A DNA stretch of 64,000 bases from Prorocentrum cordatum (Eukaryota; Sar; Dinophyceae; Prorocentrales; Prorocentraceae): NCBI GenBank assembly GCA_963575745.1, contig CAUYUJ010015760.1:830147-894146 (forward strand), written 5' to 3'. Positions within the stretch are counted from its first letter, which is position 1; every line of letters starts with the position of its first letter. Positions 31,202 through 41,164 of the stretch are shown here, piece by piece. Position numbers and translations under genes: made by a program. A model generated the notes under the pieces. That model saw nothing but the letters and a program-made list of their open reading frames with translations, did not search any database and was not told the DNA's origin.

Positions 31202-32425
31202 ATGCAGCCGCCCGCCGTCAGAGTTGCCGAAGGCCGGCGGGCGTCGAATGAGCACATCCAGTCCGCGTTTATCATCTTCGAGCGTGATGAATGTGATGCA
31301 TTTCCACATGGAGCTCTTAGCGATTTCCTCCCAGGACCGCCCACGTGCAGCCCGGGGCTGGCCGCGCCGGCCCTACTCGCGGGGCCTGATCTCGTGGCCC
31401 GACGTCGGCGACGACCCCGTGCTTCTCGCGGATGCAGTTGCTGGCCCGGGCGCTCAGCGGCTTCGGGCTGGGAGCTCAGCGCAAGCGTGCTGCGCGACCG
31501 CGGGGAGGCTGGCGCCCTCTCGCAACAGGCATGCCCACGCGGGCACTACGTTGACCCGCGCTTCTTTTTCTCGCTGGCGAGCTACGCCGATTGCCTCGCT
31601 GAGATGTCCAAGCGCAAAATGATCTGCTTCCAGGCGGAGGGCCCCAGCATCAAGCCTGTTGGTGTCTTCTGCGTGTCAAGTGAGAGCGACCGCCTGAGAC
31701 TGGTTTTGGACATTCGCGCGGCCAATGCCCACTTCGCGGACCCGCCCGCCGCGGCGCTGCCCAGCGCCGCGGCCTTCGCCAACTTGGCGGCGCAGGGTGG
31801 CCGGGCGGTCGTCGCCGCGGGGGGCGTCGACGACGCCTTCGTCCGATTGGGGGCGCCGGCCGGCTTCTGCAGCTACTTCAGGCCGCCGCCGATCGTCAAA
31901 CGGCACCTGGAGGCTCGCGGCGCCCTGGGCCCCCCCGCGGCCGGCCGCCCGCGGGCGCGTTTCATCGCCCTGCCCGCGGGCTTCTCGCGGGCGCACCGCA
32001 GCCGGGCGCATGGGCAACTATGCTTCGCCGTCGGCGCGGGCGAGGCCGCCGCCGACCAGGCGCTCGACCGCGTCGCGTCTGCGCTCGAGAGCGCCAGGCT
32101 GCGGGCGCGCGTCCGGAGCGGGCCGCCGAGCTGCAGTTCCCTGGGCGCGGGGCTGCGGCGCGGGCGCCGGCTCGCCGGCAAGGGCAGGCAGGCGCGGAGG
32201 CTCCGGCACGCCGTCGCGCAGGGCCGCGCTTCAGGACATTTCGTCCGCGCGCCGGTCGGCCATCTGACCTGGGCGGGCGCAGTCGGGTTCGAGGCGCTGG
32301 GGCTGCTGGCGCTACCTGCGCCTTCGCGGTCGCGTCGGGCACGGCGGCGCAGGCCCCGCGGCCGGTCGCGCGCGCCGCGACGCGGCGGGCCCGCTGCCTG
32401 CCGCCTCTCTCGGCGGCCGACCTGA
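31202..32425 (+). pseudogene. Element C reverse transcriptase, partly decayed
   Basis: The frame of 407 codons carries EMSKRKMICFQAEGP and KPVGVFCVSSESDRLRLVLD followed by IRAANAHFADPP (about residues 145-180). This is the RT fingers pattern of DIRS-type elements (G-V-F-V-x(5-8)-R-L-x-D-x-R-x-x-N). Next comes a motif-A region GGVDDAFVRLGAPAGFCSYF, then a motif-B region FIALPAGFSRAHRSR, where active enzymes have P-M-G-F-S-W-A. A clear motif C (Y/F-x-D-D/N) was not found, and the sequence turns Arg/Ala-rich after residue 280, pointing to frameshifts. HLTWAGAVGFEAL near 32260 fits the connector seen in this family. Confidence 0.65.
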
Positions 32426-33010
32426 TCGGCGCCCTGGGCCCCGCGACCGGTCGCCAGCGACGCAGGCGAGGGGGGGGTCGGCGCGCGTCGCCGGCAGGCG
32501 CCCCGCGATCTCATCGCCCGCTGCGGTCGACAGCGCGAGCGCTGGCGCCGCCGCGTGGGCGGTGAACCTCGAGCGAGAGACAGAGCCCCACCCCCCTTTA
32601 ACCGACTCCAGTCTTCCTTCGTCGCCTTCAGGGCCGCATGCGTCATCGAATGGCGCAGGTCCAAGCGCAGCCAGCATGGTTAGCAACGGGGGCTTCTAGG
32701 AGGCAGGGGCCGCGACGGCTTCGCCGCGCACGCGGGCGCCCGCCATGCTACCCCGTCCAGGACGTCGAGGGTTCGCCGGGGCCAGGGCCGCCAGGGCTCG
32801 CTGAAGGCCATCGGGGAGCCCCTCGAGTCGGCCTCGCTGGGGCACGCCCTGCCCGTGGACCAGCGCAAGAGAGTCAAGGACTTCGACGAGGTCCCAGCCG
32901 GGTTGCTCGACGCCAAGTCTCGAGGCCTTCGCGGTCGCCTGCAAGCGCCTCTCGAGGTCTTCTGCGCGTCGGGGTAAACGTGTCTTGGCTCTCGTCGATA
33001 ACGTCCACCT

Positions 33011-34162
33011 GTGCCTGGCCGCGGCAAAAGGGCGAGCGGCTCGCCCGCGGCCAATTTGGCCCGCCCAGCACGGCGGCGCGGCGGCGGCCCGCCGCGCAGG
33101 CCGGGCGGCTCGCCCGGCGCAGCATGGCGGGCGCCGCTGGCCGCCCGATTGCTGGGCGAGAGGCCGCCGTCGGGGCAGCTGAGCGCGCTGGAGACGCTGG
33201 CGGTGAGGACCATCGCCGAGGCGCAGGGCCGCGGGATCCCGCAGGAGTTCGTGTCGTTCTGCTCCCTGCATCACCTGGGCTGGGAGGACTCCGGCCAGCT
33301 GGGCGCGGCGGCGACCAGGTCCCTGAACTTTCGGGCGGCGGGCGCATCCAGCCATGGTTCGTTGCGGCTGGCTTTGCTAGGCCACTTCTCGCTAGGCCTC
33401 CAGTGCTCGTGGAAGGAAGGCCAAGTTGCGCGCGCCGCGCGGAGCTCAGTGGCGCGGCAGGGGCGCGTGCCGGCGATGACCAGGGCACTGCTGCCCGACT
33501 TCGCGGCCTCGGCACTGGCCGGCTTGCAGGCGATCGGCGGGTGGCGGCGCATGGCGGCGTGGATTCTGCTTGCGTCAGGCTGCGATTCGAGGCCCTTCGG
33601 CCCTTCGAGGTTCAAGGACTCCGCCTCCGCGGGATCTTCGCAAGCGGCGGCCTCGGCGGGCAGCTGGGCTCTGTTCCTCCGCGCGACGTGCGGGGGGCGA
33701 CCCAGCAAGACAGGCCTGTGCAACGGGGGCGTGTTGATCGACCTCGACCATCGCCGCTGGCCGCTGCTCGCCGGCCCGAAAGACGCGGCGGGCCTCGGCC
33801 AGAACTTTCGGGATTTCACCCTGGCCGCGATGCGCTAGCTGTTTAAAGCGTTCGCCGACCTGCTGCAGCGGGGCACCCCCGGCCCGGCGCCGCGCGCCCT
33901 GCGCCGCGGCGGCGCGAGCGGGGGCTTCTTAGGGGGCCGCCGGGCGCTGGGGCAGACCCAGCGGCGCGGGCGCTGGGCATCGCCAGCCAGCGCGACGCGG
34001 CACGCGAAGGAGGCCCACCTCCAGGAAGCCATGGCCAGAGCTTCCGACTGGGTCTTCGCGTTCGGTCAAAGCGCGCGCGCCAACCTGCGCCTAATTGTCG
34101 AGTTGGGGCCTGGCGCGGTGCTTCGCCGCGGCCGCCGCCGCTGGCGCCCGCGCAGGCGCTGA
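33011..34162 (+). pseudogene. Element C tyrosine recombinase, stop codon and catalytic Tyr lost
   Basis: YR enzymes join DNA through a catalytic tyrosine. The frame runs from 33011 to TGA at 34160-34162, with one in-frame TAG at 33836-33838. N-terminal part: LPDFAASALAGLQAIGGWRR. Around 33680-33750: SWALFLRATCGGRPSKTGLC, equivalent to the W-x-L...SKTG segment before the first box-II residues. After the stop comes ALRRGGASGGFLGGRRALGQ, then TQRRGRWASPASATRHAKEA, the classic box II of YR retroelements (L-R-H-G-A-S ... R-G-R-W-x-S-x-x-S-x-x-R-Y). Here the His of RHG is Arg and the final catalytic Tyr is His. The RGRW signature makes the family secure, and the two changes make it inactive. Confidence 0.8.
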
Positions 34163-35005
34163 CCAACTCAGGGCTGCCACGGCGTCGCCCGCGCAGGTCC
34201 GTCGTCATCCGAGCAGAAGTCCTACTCTCCAGCTGAAAGCTGCTCGACTTAGACGGTTTGGAATATGATTGGAATTATTTGGCGGTTCAGGGAAGGTCGC
34301 CGCGGCTCTCGGGGCCTCGTTTTTGCCGCCCCCCCCCCGACGTCCTGCGCGGCCCTCTGGGGGGTCATCTTGATGGCGCGCTTGAGGCAATCATGTTGGA
34401 ATGGCTCAAAAGTGGCCTTGTCGCGGGCGTCTTTCTCGGTGCCCGGCGCGCCGCGTGGGCCAGGGCCCTCGGCGGGCAGCTCCGGGGTGCGTCTGCGCCA
34501 AAGAGGGTGGATCTGATCTACATGATAGTGAGCTGGCCCGTCTCAAGATTGGCACCGCCACGTTTCATTTTCTTTGTCGCGCGATTGTTCTGCGCCGCGC
34601 GTTGGGTGCTCCTGTCCCCCTTGAGAACCCTCAGCATGTCTCGCGTGCCAGTGCGGCGCCAGGTGGCACGGAACCCCTTGTCAGCAGGGGTGGAATATTT
34701 GCTCGTTGTCTCCACTCTCGTGCAATGCAAAGGTAGGAATGGAATCTGCTCCCGAACCGAGCTGCCACACATTGAATTATCAGGCTTTGCTCCCGGGGGG
34801 CGCAAGTGGGCCAGTCTTGCGGCCGCGTGCCCTTCTCCCTTCGCCATCGCTGCGGCCGCCGTCGTCGTCTTCTCAACCGAGCAGGCGCAAGGTCTCATAT
34901 TCGCCGAGGTGGTAGTTCCTTTTCAGGGAACAGTCTAGCCAGGGTGACTGGCCTAACCGCCGTTCTTCCTTTTCCTGGGGAGCCTTGGTGGGGCTCCGGC
35001 TTGGA
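34163..35005. other. Element C 3' region without recognised gene
   Basis: Between the recombinase and repeat B1 lies about 840 bp with overlapping short frames (for example 226 codons from 34258) and no motif I recognise. It may be 3' untranslated DNA of the element or a degraded extra ORF. Confidence 0.5.
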
Positions 35006-35082
35006 CCCGCGGTCCTCATGAGGACCTTTTGAGCGCGCGTGCAGGACAATGTCTGGCCACCTAGGAGTGTCCTTATTTGCTG
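35006..35082 (+). repeat. Split direct repeat B1 of element C
   Basis: CCCGCGGTCCTCATGAGGAC, then TTGAGCGCGCGTGCAGGACA, TCTGGCCACCTAGGAGTGTC and ATTTGCT. It aligns to 35261-35337 with a 1-base gap. It abuts A2 directly, as expected for a B1-A2 junction. Confidence 0.8.
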
Positions 35083-35084
35083 GG

Positions 35085-35165
35085 GGATCTCACATCGCGA
35101 AGCGACGAAGGAGCGAGCAGGTGGCCGCAACGTGGTTTCCCGCGGCCGATCCGCTCATGTTCCGG
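35085..35165 (+). repeat. Split direct repeat A2 of element C
   Basis: ATCTCACATCGCGAAGCGAC, then GAGCAGGTGGCCGCAACGTG and GCGGCCGATCCGCTCATG. It is the internal copy of the left-end repeat A1 at 29252-29330. Confidence 0.8.
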
Positions 35166-35260
35166 CCCGCCCTCCCGCCTGTCTCCTTTCTCGATGCAAG
35201 CGGGCGTTGTGCAGAGTTCTGGTGAATGTCTCATCCCTCGCCCGATCAGCCGGCGAGGGG

Positions 35261-35337
35261 CCCGCGGTCCTCATGGGCGCGTCTTGAGCGCGCGCACAGG
35301 ATAATATCTGGCCGCCGAGGAGTGTCTGCACTTGCTA
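35261..35337 (+). repeat. Split direct repeat B2 (right end) of element C
   Basis: CCCGCGGTCCTCATGGGCGC, then CTTGAGCGCGCGCACAGGAT, TCTGGCCGCCGAGGAGTGTC and CTTGCT. It is the right-terminal partner of B1. Confidence 0.8.
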
Positions 35338-35449
35338 TTCAGACCGACGGGGGATCGATCAACCAAGAGAGGGGGACACATCCAAGAGTTAAGGAGAAAC
35401 ATATACGTTGTGAGGTCTATAGTTTGCAATTATCTGGTAAGGCTACGTA

Positions 35450-35777
35450 GTGCAATCAACCACTTGTTCAACTTGAAGCTGTCCTTTCCACTGCTCGTGC
35501 AAACATCCCACCCTCCCAGCCGCAACTTGGTAGCATGACCTCTTAAGACCGTGACGGTGGCTTCCAGATGGCATTTGGCAACGACACCGACGCCGACGAC
35601 GCCAGCGACGACGACGACGCCGCCGACAACGACTACGACGACACCAACGACGTCTCCAACGACTTCGACGACGACGCGACGACGAAGACGACGACGACGT
35701 CGCCAACGAGGACGACGACGACGAAGGAGGAGGGTGGACGACGACGGCGACGACGACAAAGACGAGGGAGGAGGGAT

Positions 35778-35811
<34 letters not shown>

Positions 35812-35995
35812 GCGAAATAGGAGGGACAACGACAAAACGCCGACGAGGACGACGAGGGAGGAAGGACGACCACGGCGACAACGACGACGGAAACGACGAC
35901 GACGCCAAGACGACGACGACGAGGAAAGACAGATGACGACGAAAACGACGACGACGACGAGGGAGGAGGGAGGACGGCGACGACGACGACGACAA
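35450..35995. repeat. (GAC)n block with unique shoulder, inverted copy 2
   Basis: Unique shoulder 35450-35575 (CTCGTGCAAACATCCCACCC and ACCGTGACGGTGGC), then GAC/ACG trinucleotides to 35995. The whole is the reverse complement of 1-705. Asp/Thr-rich frames are products of the repeat. Confidence 0.9.
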
Positions 35996-35999
35996 TGAC

Positions 36000-36480
36000 G
36001 CAAGAGCGCGCGCCCACGTTTTTGTTGAAAATCCGTGTTGCGAAACCTTGTGTTTTTGCATTTTTTTGGACACGATTTTGAAATCCTTCCGAAACCGAAG
36101 GTTTTGAAGGATTCTGGCATGCGCTCGCGATGACGCGCGCGTCTGCACTTCGTTTTTTTACATAGGGTTCTCGGCGCGGAAGGGCGTTCGAAAGACTTCG
36201 ACATGCGCGCGCGAAGCCCGCTTGGCAATATTAAAATATTGAAAACCTTGTGGTTTCTTAATGTTTCGCAAGAGCGCGCGCGTAAGCTTTTTTAGAATAC
36301 CAATTTTGCGAAACCATGTGTTTTTTTGTATTCTTTTTGGAAACTCGAATTTGAGATCCTTCCGAAGCCGAAGGTTCTTGAAGGATTTCGGCATGCGCGC
36401 GCGACGACGCGCGCGCGTGCACTTCGTCCCGTTTTGCCAGGGATTCTTGAACATTTATGATTTGGGATAAACGAGAGTGC
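36000..36480. repeat. About 300-bp dispersed repeat, copies 2 and 3 in tandem
   Basis: Two direct copies about 267 bp apart. GCAAGAGCGCGCGC at 36000 and 36267; TGCGAAACCNTGTGTTTTT; ATCCTTCCGAARCCGAAGGT; GGCATGCGCKCGCGAYGACG; then, in the second only, ACATTTATGATTTGGGATAA. They match the copy at 28858-29180. No coding motif was seen. Confidence 0.85.
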
Positions 36481-37861
36481 GCGCATAGTATCTGTTGCAG
36501 AGGATGGCGGGGGGAATGATACCGGCCTGACTGAGATAGTATGGTTCATATTTAGGATGGACGAGTGTGCAGAACCGTATGTAACTTGCAATACGAAAAG
36601 GTGTACCGTTAAGTCCGGGGGCGGGGGGGTAGTGTCTATTCTTTTGCAGAAAGGAGAATCTATACGGGCGGCGACGAGGCGGCGACGTGGCGGCGACGGC
36701 GACGAAATGGCCGCCAGACCAACGGACAAACCCAGACGACGGGCGGTGCCGATGCGGCGACGGGGCAACGACGGAGCGGCAATGGCGACGACATAGCAGC
36801 CAGACCGACAGGAGGCCCAGAAAACGGGCGGCGACGAGGTGGCCAGCGACAGGGCGGGGCCGACAGGAAGGTCCAGTTCCTGGGGAAACAAATTGGAATC
36901 CCTGAGTGCAAGCACGGCTTGTGAACTTGCAAAAAAAAAAAAAAAACACAGCGAGCCCCGCGGCAGAAAGGAAGGAAATGTAGGGGGGGGAGAGCGGGAA
37001 CAAAAGCGGGGAGAGGAAACCGCGGGCAATTCAAATGGATTTGCCGCCACCTTAACTCCGTCTGGCGGCCCGGGAGGCGCCGCCAGCCGCTTGCGGACAA
37101 GCTGGATGGGGGTCCGCGAGATGCCAGTAGAAGAGCACAGAGAGGCCTCCGAGGTGATCAAGCAGCCCCCCCGCAGACGACTGGGCTCGCAGCCGATTTG
37201 TCTCTCAATCCCCGGCTTTTCCTAGAAACGTGAAACCGCTCAGAAAAGGAGGGGAACTCTGGGATACACCCCAAAGGGACTATTTGGGCGCAGTCGAAAC
37301 CCCCCAAAGCTTGGGAGAGGGGTCGACATATCGCAAGTTATGGGTTCCGTAGTGTTCTGCAAGCCTCATTTGGGCTCTCTCCCGACAAGACTGGGCACGG
37401 TGATATCACACCGCTGGCTGCAAGCACCGTGCCTCGACCTCCCCAGAAGCCCGACAATCCAGGGCTCCCAAATGGGGTCCGAGAGCCGCAGGGTAGCGCC
37501 GCATCGCCGATGCATCCGATGCATCGCCGACGCCGCCGATGCATCGGGGATGCATCGACGATGTAGTGCGATCCTCCGGTCTCATCAATCTAATGTGGGA
37601 GGCCTCTATACAAAGCAACGAACGGTAGGTGTCGCGTTCCACAAACAGTCGAGACGGCGCAGAGGAGGTCTCCAAGCGACGCCCTGTATAGAGGATCTGC
37701 CTCAAACTGGAGAGATGTGATTGCGTGTTCGCTTCTCCGGCCTTTCGGGCGCACGATGCCTGCAAAAGACTCTTCGGTGGGGCCCCAGAGGGCCCCGAGA
37801 GGCTACAAAGAAGATCCAGAACGTCATTGCACAGGGAGGCTTGAAAACACTCAGCCTGACG
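36481..37861. other. No recognised gene; several simple repeats
   Basis: Contains GGCGGCGAC-type repeats (36668-36850), an A17 run near 36930 and a cluster of GATGCATC palindromes (37510-37565). Arg/Pro frames on both strands are explained by these. The rest shows no motif. Confidence 0.55.
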
Positions 37862-38640
37862 AAGGACCCAACCATATGCAGTTGCGAGTGCCGCATTACC
37901 GCTGTCGGTGGAGCTCCCTATGGGGCCACGAAGCGTGCGAGGGGTGCGCCGAAATCGGTGGCGGTGACGCATGCGGACCCTGCCACTGGAGCCCTCGGTG
38001 GAGCTCCCTATGGGGCCACGAAGCGCTGTCCCAGGTGGCGGTGACGCATGCGGACCTGCCACTGGAGCCTTCGGTGGAGCTCCCCATGGGGCCACGAAAC
38101 GCTGTCCTGGGTGGCGGTGACGCATGCAGACCCTGCCACTGGACCCTTCGCTGGAGCTCCCTATGGGGCCACGAAACGCTGTCCTGGGTGGCGGTGGCGC
38201 ATGCGGACCCTGCCACTGGAGCCTTCGGTGGAGCTCCCTATGGGGCCACGAAACGCTGTCCTGGGTTGCGGTGGCGCATGCGGACCCTGCCACTGGAGCC
38301 TTCGGTGGAGCTCCCTATGGGGCCACGAACCGCCGTCCTCGGTGGCGGTGGCGCATGCGGACCCCGCCCCTGGAGCCTTCGGTGGAGCTCCCTATGGGGC
38401 CACGAAACGTTGTCCTGGGTGGCGGTGACGCATGTGGACCCTGCCACTGGAGCCTTCGGTGGAGCTCCTTATAGGGGCCACGAAGCGCAAAATTGGGTGG
38501 CTGGAACGCAGGGAGGTGATGAGGCGGATGGGGGGAGGGAGGAGGAGGGGGAGGAGGAGGAGAGGAGAGGAGAGGAGAGGAGGATAGGAGACGCGGGGCG
38601 CTGTCTCTTCAAAACGAGGACCCAACTCCACAGGATGGTT
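37862..38640. repeat. 77-bp satellite array with conserved flanks, copy 2
   Basis: Eight units with a regular period of 76-78 bp: GGAGCTCCCTATGGGGCCAC, GAARCGCTGTCCTGGGTGGC, GGTGACGCATGCGGACC, CTGCCACTGGAGCCTTCGG. The array is flanked on the left by GGACCCAACCATATGCAGTT (37864) and on the right by GGACCCAACTCCACAGGATG (38618), as at 1530-2580. Since 77 is not a multiple of three, successive units read in shifted frames, and all remain open. Frames of up to 340 codons are treated as spurious. Confidence 0.9.
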
Positions 38641-38754
38641 GCGAATTTAACAATGCCTCCGAGACGGCCACACTCGGACCCTGAGGCCCCGAACAACGCC
38701 CAAGAGGGCTCCACGGGGGCTCAGCCCACGGTAGCCTAAGAACGCGCTGCAGAA

Positions 38755-39185
38755 ACCGAAGAAGGGGGAGGGAGGAGAGAGGGGATAACCACGATGAGGA
38801 CTGAGGAGGAGGAGGAGGAGGAGGAGGAGGAGGAGAACTAAGGAGGAGGCGGAGGATGAGGAGGAGGAGGAGGAGGAGAACTAAGGAGGAGGCGGAGGAT
38901 GAGGAGGAGGAGGAGGATGAGGAGGAGGACTGAGGAAGAGGAGCAGGAGGAGGGATAATTAGGGGCGCAGAGGCGGAGAACAAAAGCCGGCGAGGGCGAT
39001 GCAGTGGAATTGGAAGAAGACGAGGGAAAGAAGCGTGAACGGGAAGAGGATAATGGAGAGGCAAAGGACGATGTACAGGAAACGGAACAGGAGTAAGAGA
39101 AACAGAGCTGGAGTGGGAGCGGACGGGAGAGGGAGAGGGAGAAGGGAGAGGCAAAGGGAACCGGGATGAGGAGGAGGTGAATGAT
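38755..39185. repeat. (GGA)n and purine-rich tract
   Basis: Pure GGA runs with a tandemly repeated AACTAAGGAGGAGGCGGAGG segment (38836 and 38879), then AGGGAGAGGGAGAAGGG-type purine sequence. It starts about 15 bp after the last unique bases next to the satellite flank. Confidence 0.9.
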
Positions 39186-40344
39186 GGGGTGGGTCGTCCT
39201 TCCTGACGAGCACAAACTGAAACAGAAGAAATCAAACATTCGTTGCGCGACTTCCTACAGTCATGATGCGCACCCTGGGGCAGGCCGTTTGCTGTCATTT
39301 TGCTGCCGATCTTGTGAGTCCCGTGTACGTGTCACCCCGTGGTCGGGCTCTGTTGTTCGATGGTATGGTGTCCCCGCCCGTGTGCGAAATTCTGAGGGGC
39401 AAGGTGCATTGCGCGAGGCGCCGCTGCCGTCTTGTATTTATGTGTACCTTGCCAGACACACAGACAGTGCAAAAGCGACGCGTCATGATCGCATTCGCGC
39501 GAAGCGCGGTAGGCTGCGTTGCAGTGGGCATTGGGAAGAGTATGCAGGGCCATTGGAGTCTCGTTAACGTTGAGACTGGGTGGCAAGGCAAACGCGTTTA
39601 CCTAGGCCCGTGCATGCAAGCATTTAGGCATCGTTCTGGGCGTCGTCAGTGTGTGTGTATGTGTATGTCAAGCTTGCTACACTGGAATGGCTGTGTTGCC
39701 GCTCCCGCGGATCGACGAGACGCTCTTAATCCAGCAGCTCCAGAGCATCTGTGAGAGCGCCAGGGGGGGTGCCAGGAAGACCGTATCTGGAGGGCCAGGG
39801 TGTGCTACCCCCGATGCTGTGCGGCCCATCACCAGCTCTCTCTTCAGGCGGCCCCGCCCCGTGCTCGGGGGCAGCAGCGGGGGCCGCCGCGTGTGAATAG
39901 TTTCGGCTGGCCAGGAATTGAGCATTTTTGCTGGCAACTTCAATGCAAATGCTCTGCCTTCCTCTTCGTCTCAGGGGCGCTCTCCCGCCTCCCCCTCTCA
40001 TCCCCCCTCCCTCTCGGCTCCAGTTGTGCAGCCGCCGCGGAGATTGCTGCTCAGGCCACGGCGCTGCTTTTAGGGCAGTGCTGGCTCGCGCAAGGAGTTT
40101 GCCAAGGGAGAAAACGCGGCCTTTCTAGACCAGGGCAGCATCCGGCAGTGCTGTTGTTTAAACACCTTGTGGTTGGGATCAGAAGTTGGATCGTGAGGTT
40201 GAGGGGTGAGGGCGACGTGACCCTGCCCGGAAATGGGTTTCAGCTTCGGTTCCGGTCGCGCGAGAGGGCCAGGCGGAGTTGCGCGAGAGCGATGATGTGT
40301 CGGATGTGGCTAGGGCGAAGTCGGCCAACATGTTCGATCGCAGA
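39186..40344. other. No recognised gene
   Basis: Unique DNA. Frames of up to 215 codons on the plus strand show no domain motif and are overlapped by frames on the other strand. Confidence 0.5.
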
Positions 40345-40960
40345 TGTCGTGTGGTTGACCCACGGTTGTCCCGTGGAATGTCCTGTGGGTTGTGGTTCGT
40401 TGTGTCCCGTGGGTTGTCCCATGGGTTGTCCAGTGGTTGTCCCGTGATTTGCCGCGTGGTTGTCCCGCGGGTTGCTCCATGTTTGTTCCGTGGGTTGCCC
40501 TGTGGGTTGTTCCGGATTTGTCTCGTGGGCATCGTTTCTAGTTGTTATTTGGTCTCTCCAGTGTGTCGCAGGAACATCTGGTTGTCCCCTGGGTTGCCCT
40601 TTGGTTGTCCCACGGGTTGCCCCGTGGTTGTCTCGCGGGTTGTTCCATGTTTGTTACGTGGGGGGTTCTCCTGTGGGTTGTTCCAGATTTGACCCGGGGG
40701 CATCGCTTACAGCTTGTTTTGTTTTGTCTTACGCGTGTAAGACGAACATATGATTGTCCCATGGGTTGCCCCAGTGGTTGTCCCGTGGTTGTTCCGTTGG
40801 TGTTCCCATGTGTTGCTTCGTGATTGTCTCTTGTCGGTTGTTCCGTGGGCTGTTCCATCGGTGTCCCGTGGGTTGTCCCCTGGATTTTCTGCGGGTTGTT
40901 TTCTGGGCTATCCCCTGGTTATCCCGTTGGTTGCCCTACATGTTGCTCCGCGTTTGCCGA
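40345..40960. repeat. Degenerate 12-bp GTTGTCCCGTGG repeat
   Basis: Many imperfect copies of GGTTGTCCCGTGG (also GTTCCGTGGG, GTTGCCCCGTGG) form a degenerate array of about 600 bp. It is interrupted twice by short unique segments near 40525 and 40700 that resemble each other (GTTCCGGATTTGTCTCGTGG and GTTCCAGATTTGACCCGGGG). Confidence 0.85.
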
Positions 40961-41127
40961 CATATGAAACAACATCGAGTTCTAACAGCAAGTCCAGTTG
41001 CAGTTGAAGGCACATCGAATGTTGAATGCAGTTGAAATCGAACCGCATTCCAACATGTACATCAAACTACACATACACGTACACTCGATTTGTAAGTTCA
41101 AGTGTTCTTGACATTAAGTTCGAAGAG

Positions 41128-41161
41128 CACATGCACATGCACATGCACATGCACATGCACA
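41128..41161. repeat. (CACATG)n hexanucleotide
   Basis: Five and a half copies of CACATG. A second small repeat, (ATGTG)4, lies at about 41263-41282. Confidence 0.95.
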
Positions 41162-41164
41162 TAC

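Larger units (their letters stand above)
29252..35337 (+). mobile_element. Tyrosine-recombinase retrotransposon C (DIRS/Ngaro-like) with split direct repeats
   Basis: The plus strand carries a small Cys-rich protein with a membrane segment (29364-29762), a conserved N-terminal region (29785-30000), a gag-like region (30500-30800), a reverse transcriptase (31200-32300) and a tyrosine recombinase (33011-34162). Terminal sequences follow the order A1 (29252-29330), coding region, B1 (35006-35082), A2 (35085-35165), B2 (35261-35337). That is the split-direct-repeat layout known from Ngaro/PAT/VIPER-type YR retrotransposons, which integrate by recombination of a circular intermediate. Frameshifts, a stop in YR and loss of the catalytic Tyr indicate a dead copy. 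RNase H was not clearly recognised. Confidence 0.8.

Noticed and set aside
35443-36228. Minus-strand frame of 261 codons, Ser/Arg-rich
   Set aside because: Trinucleotide repeat artefact of the (GAC)n block.
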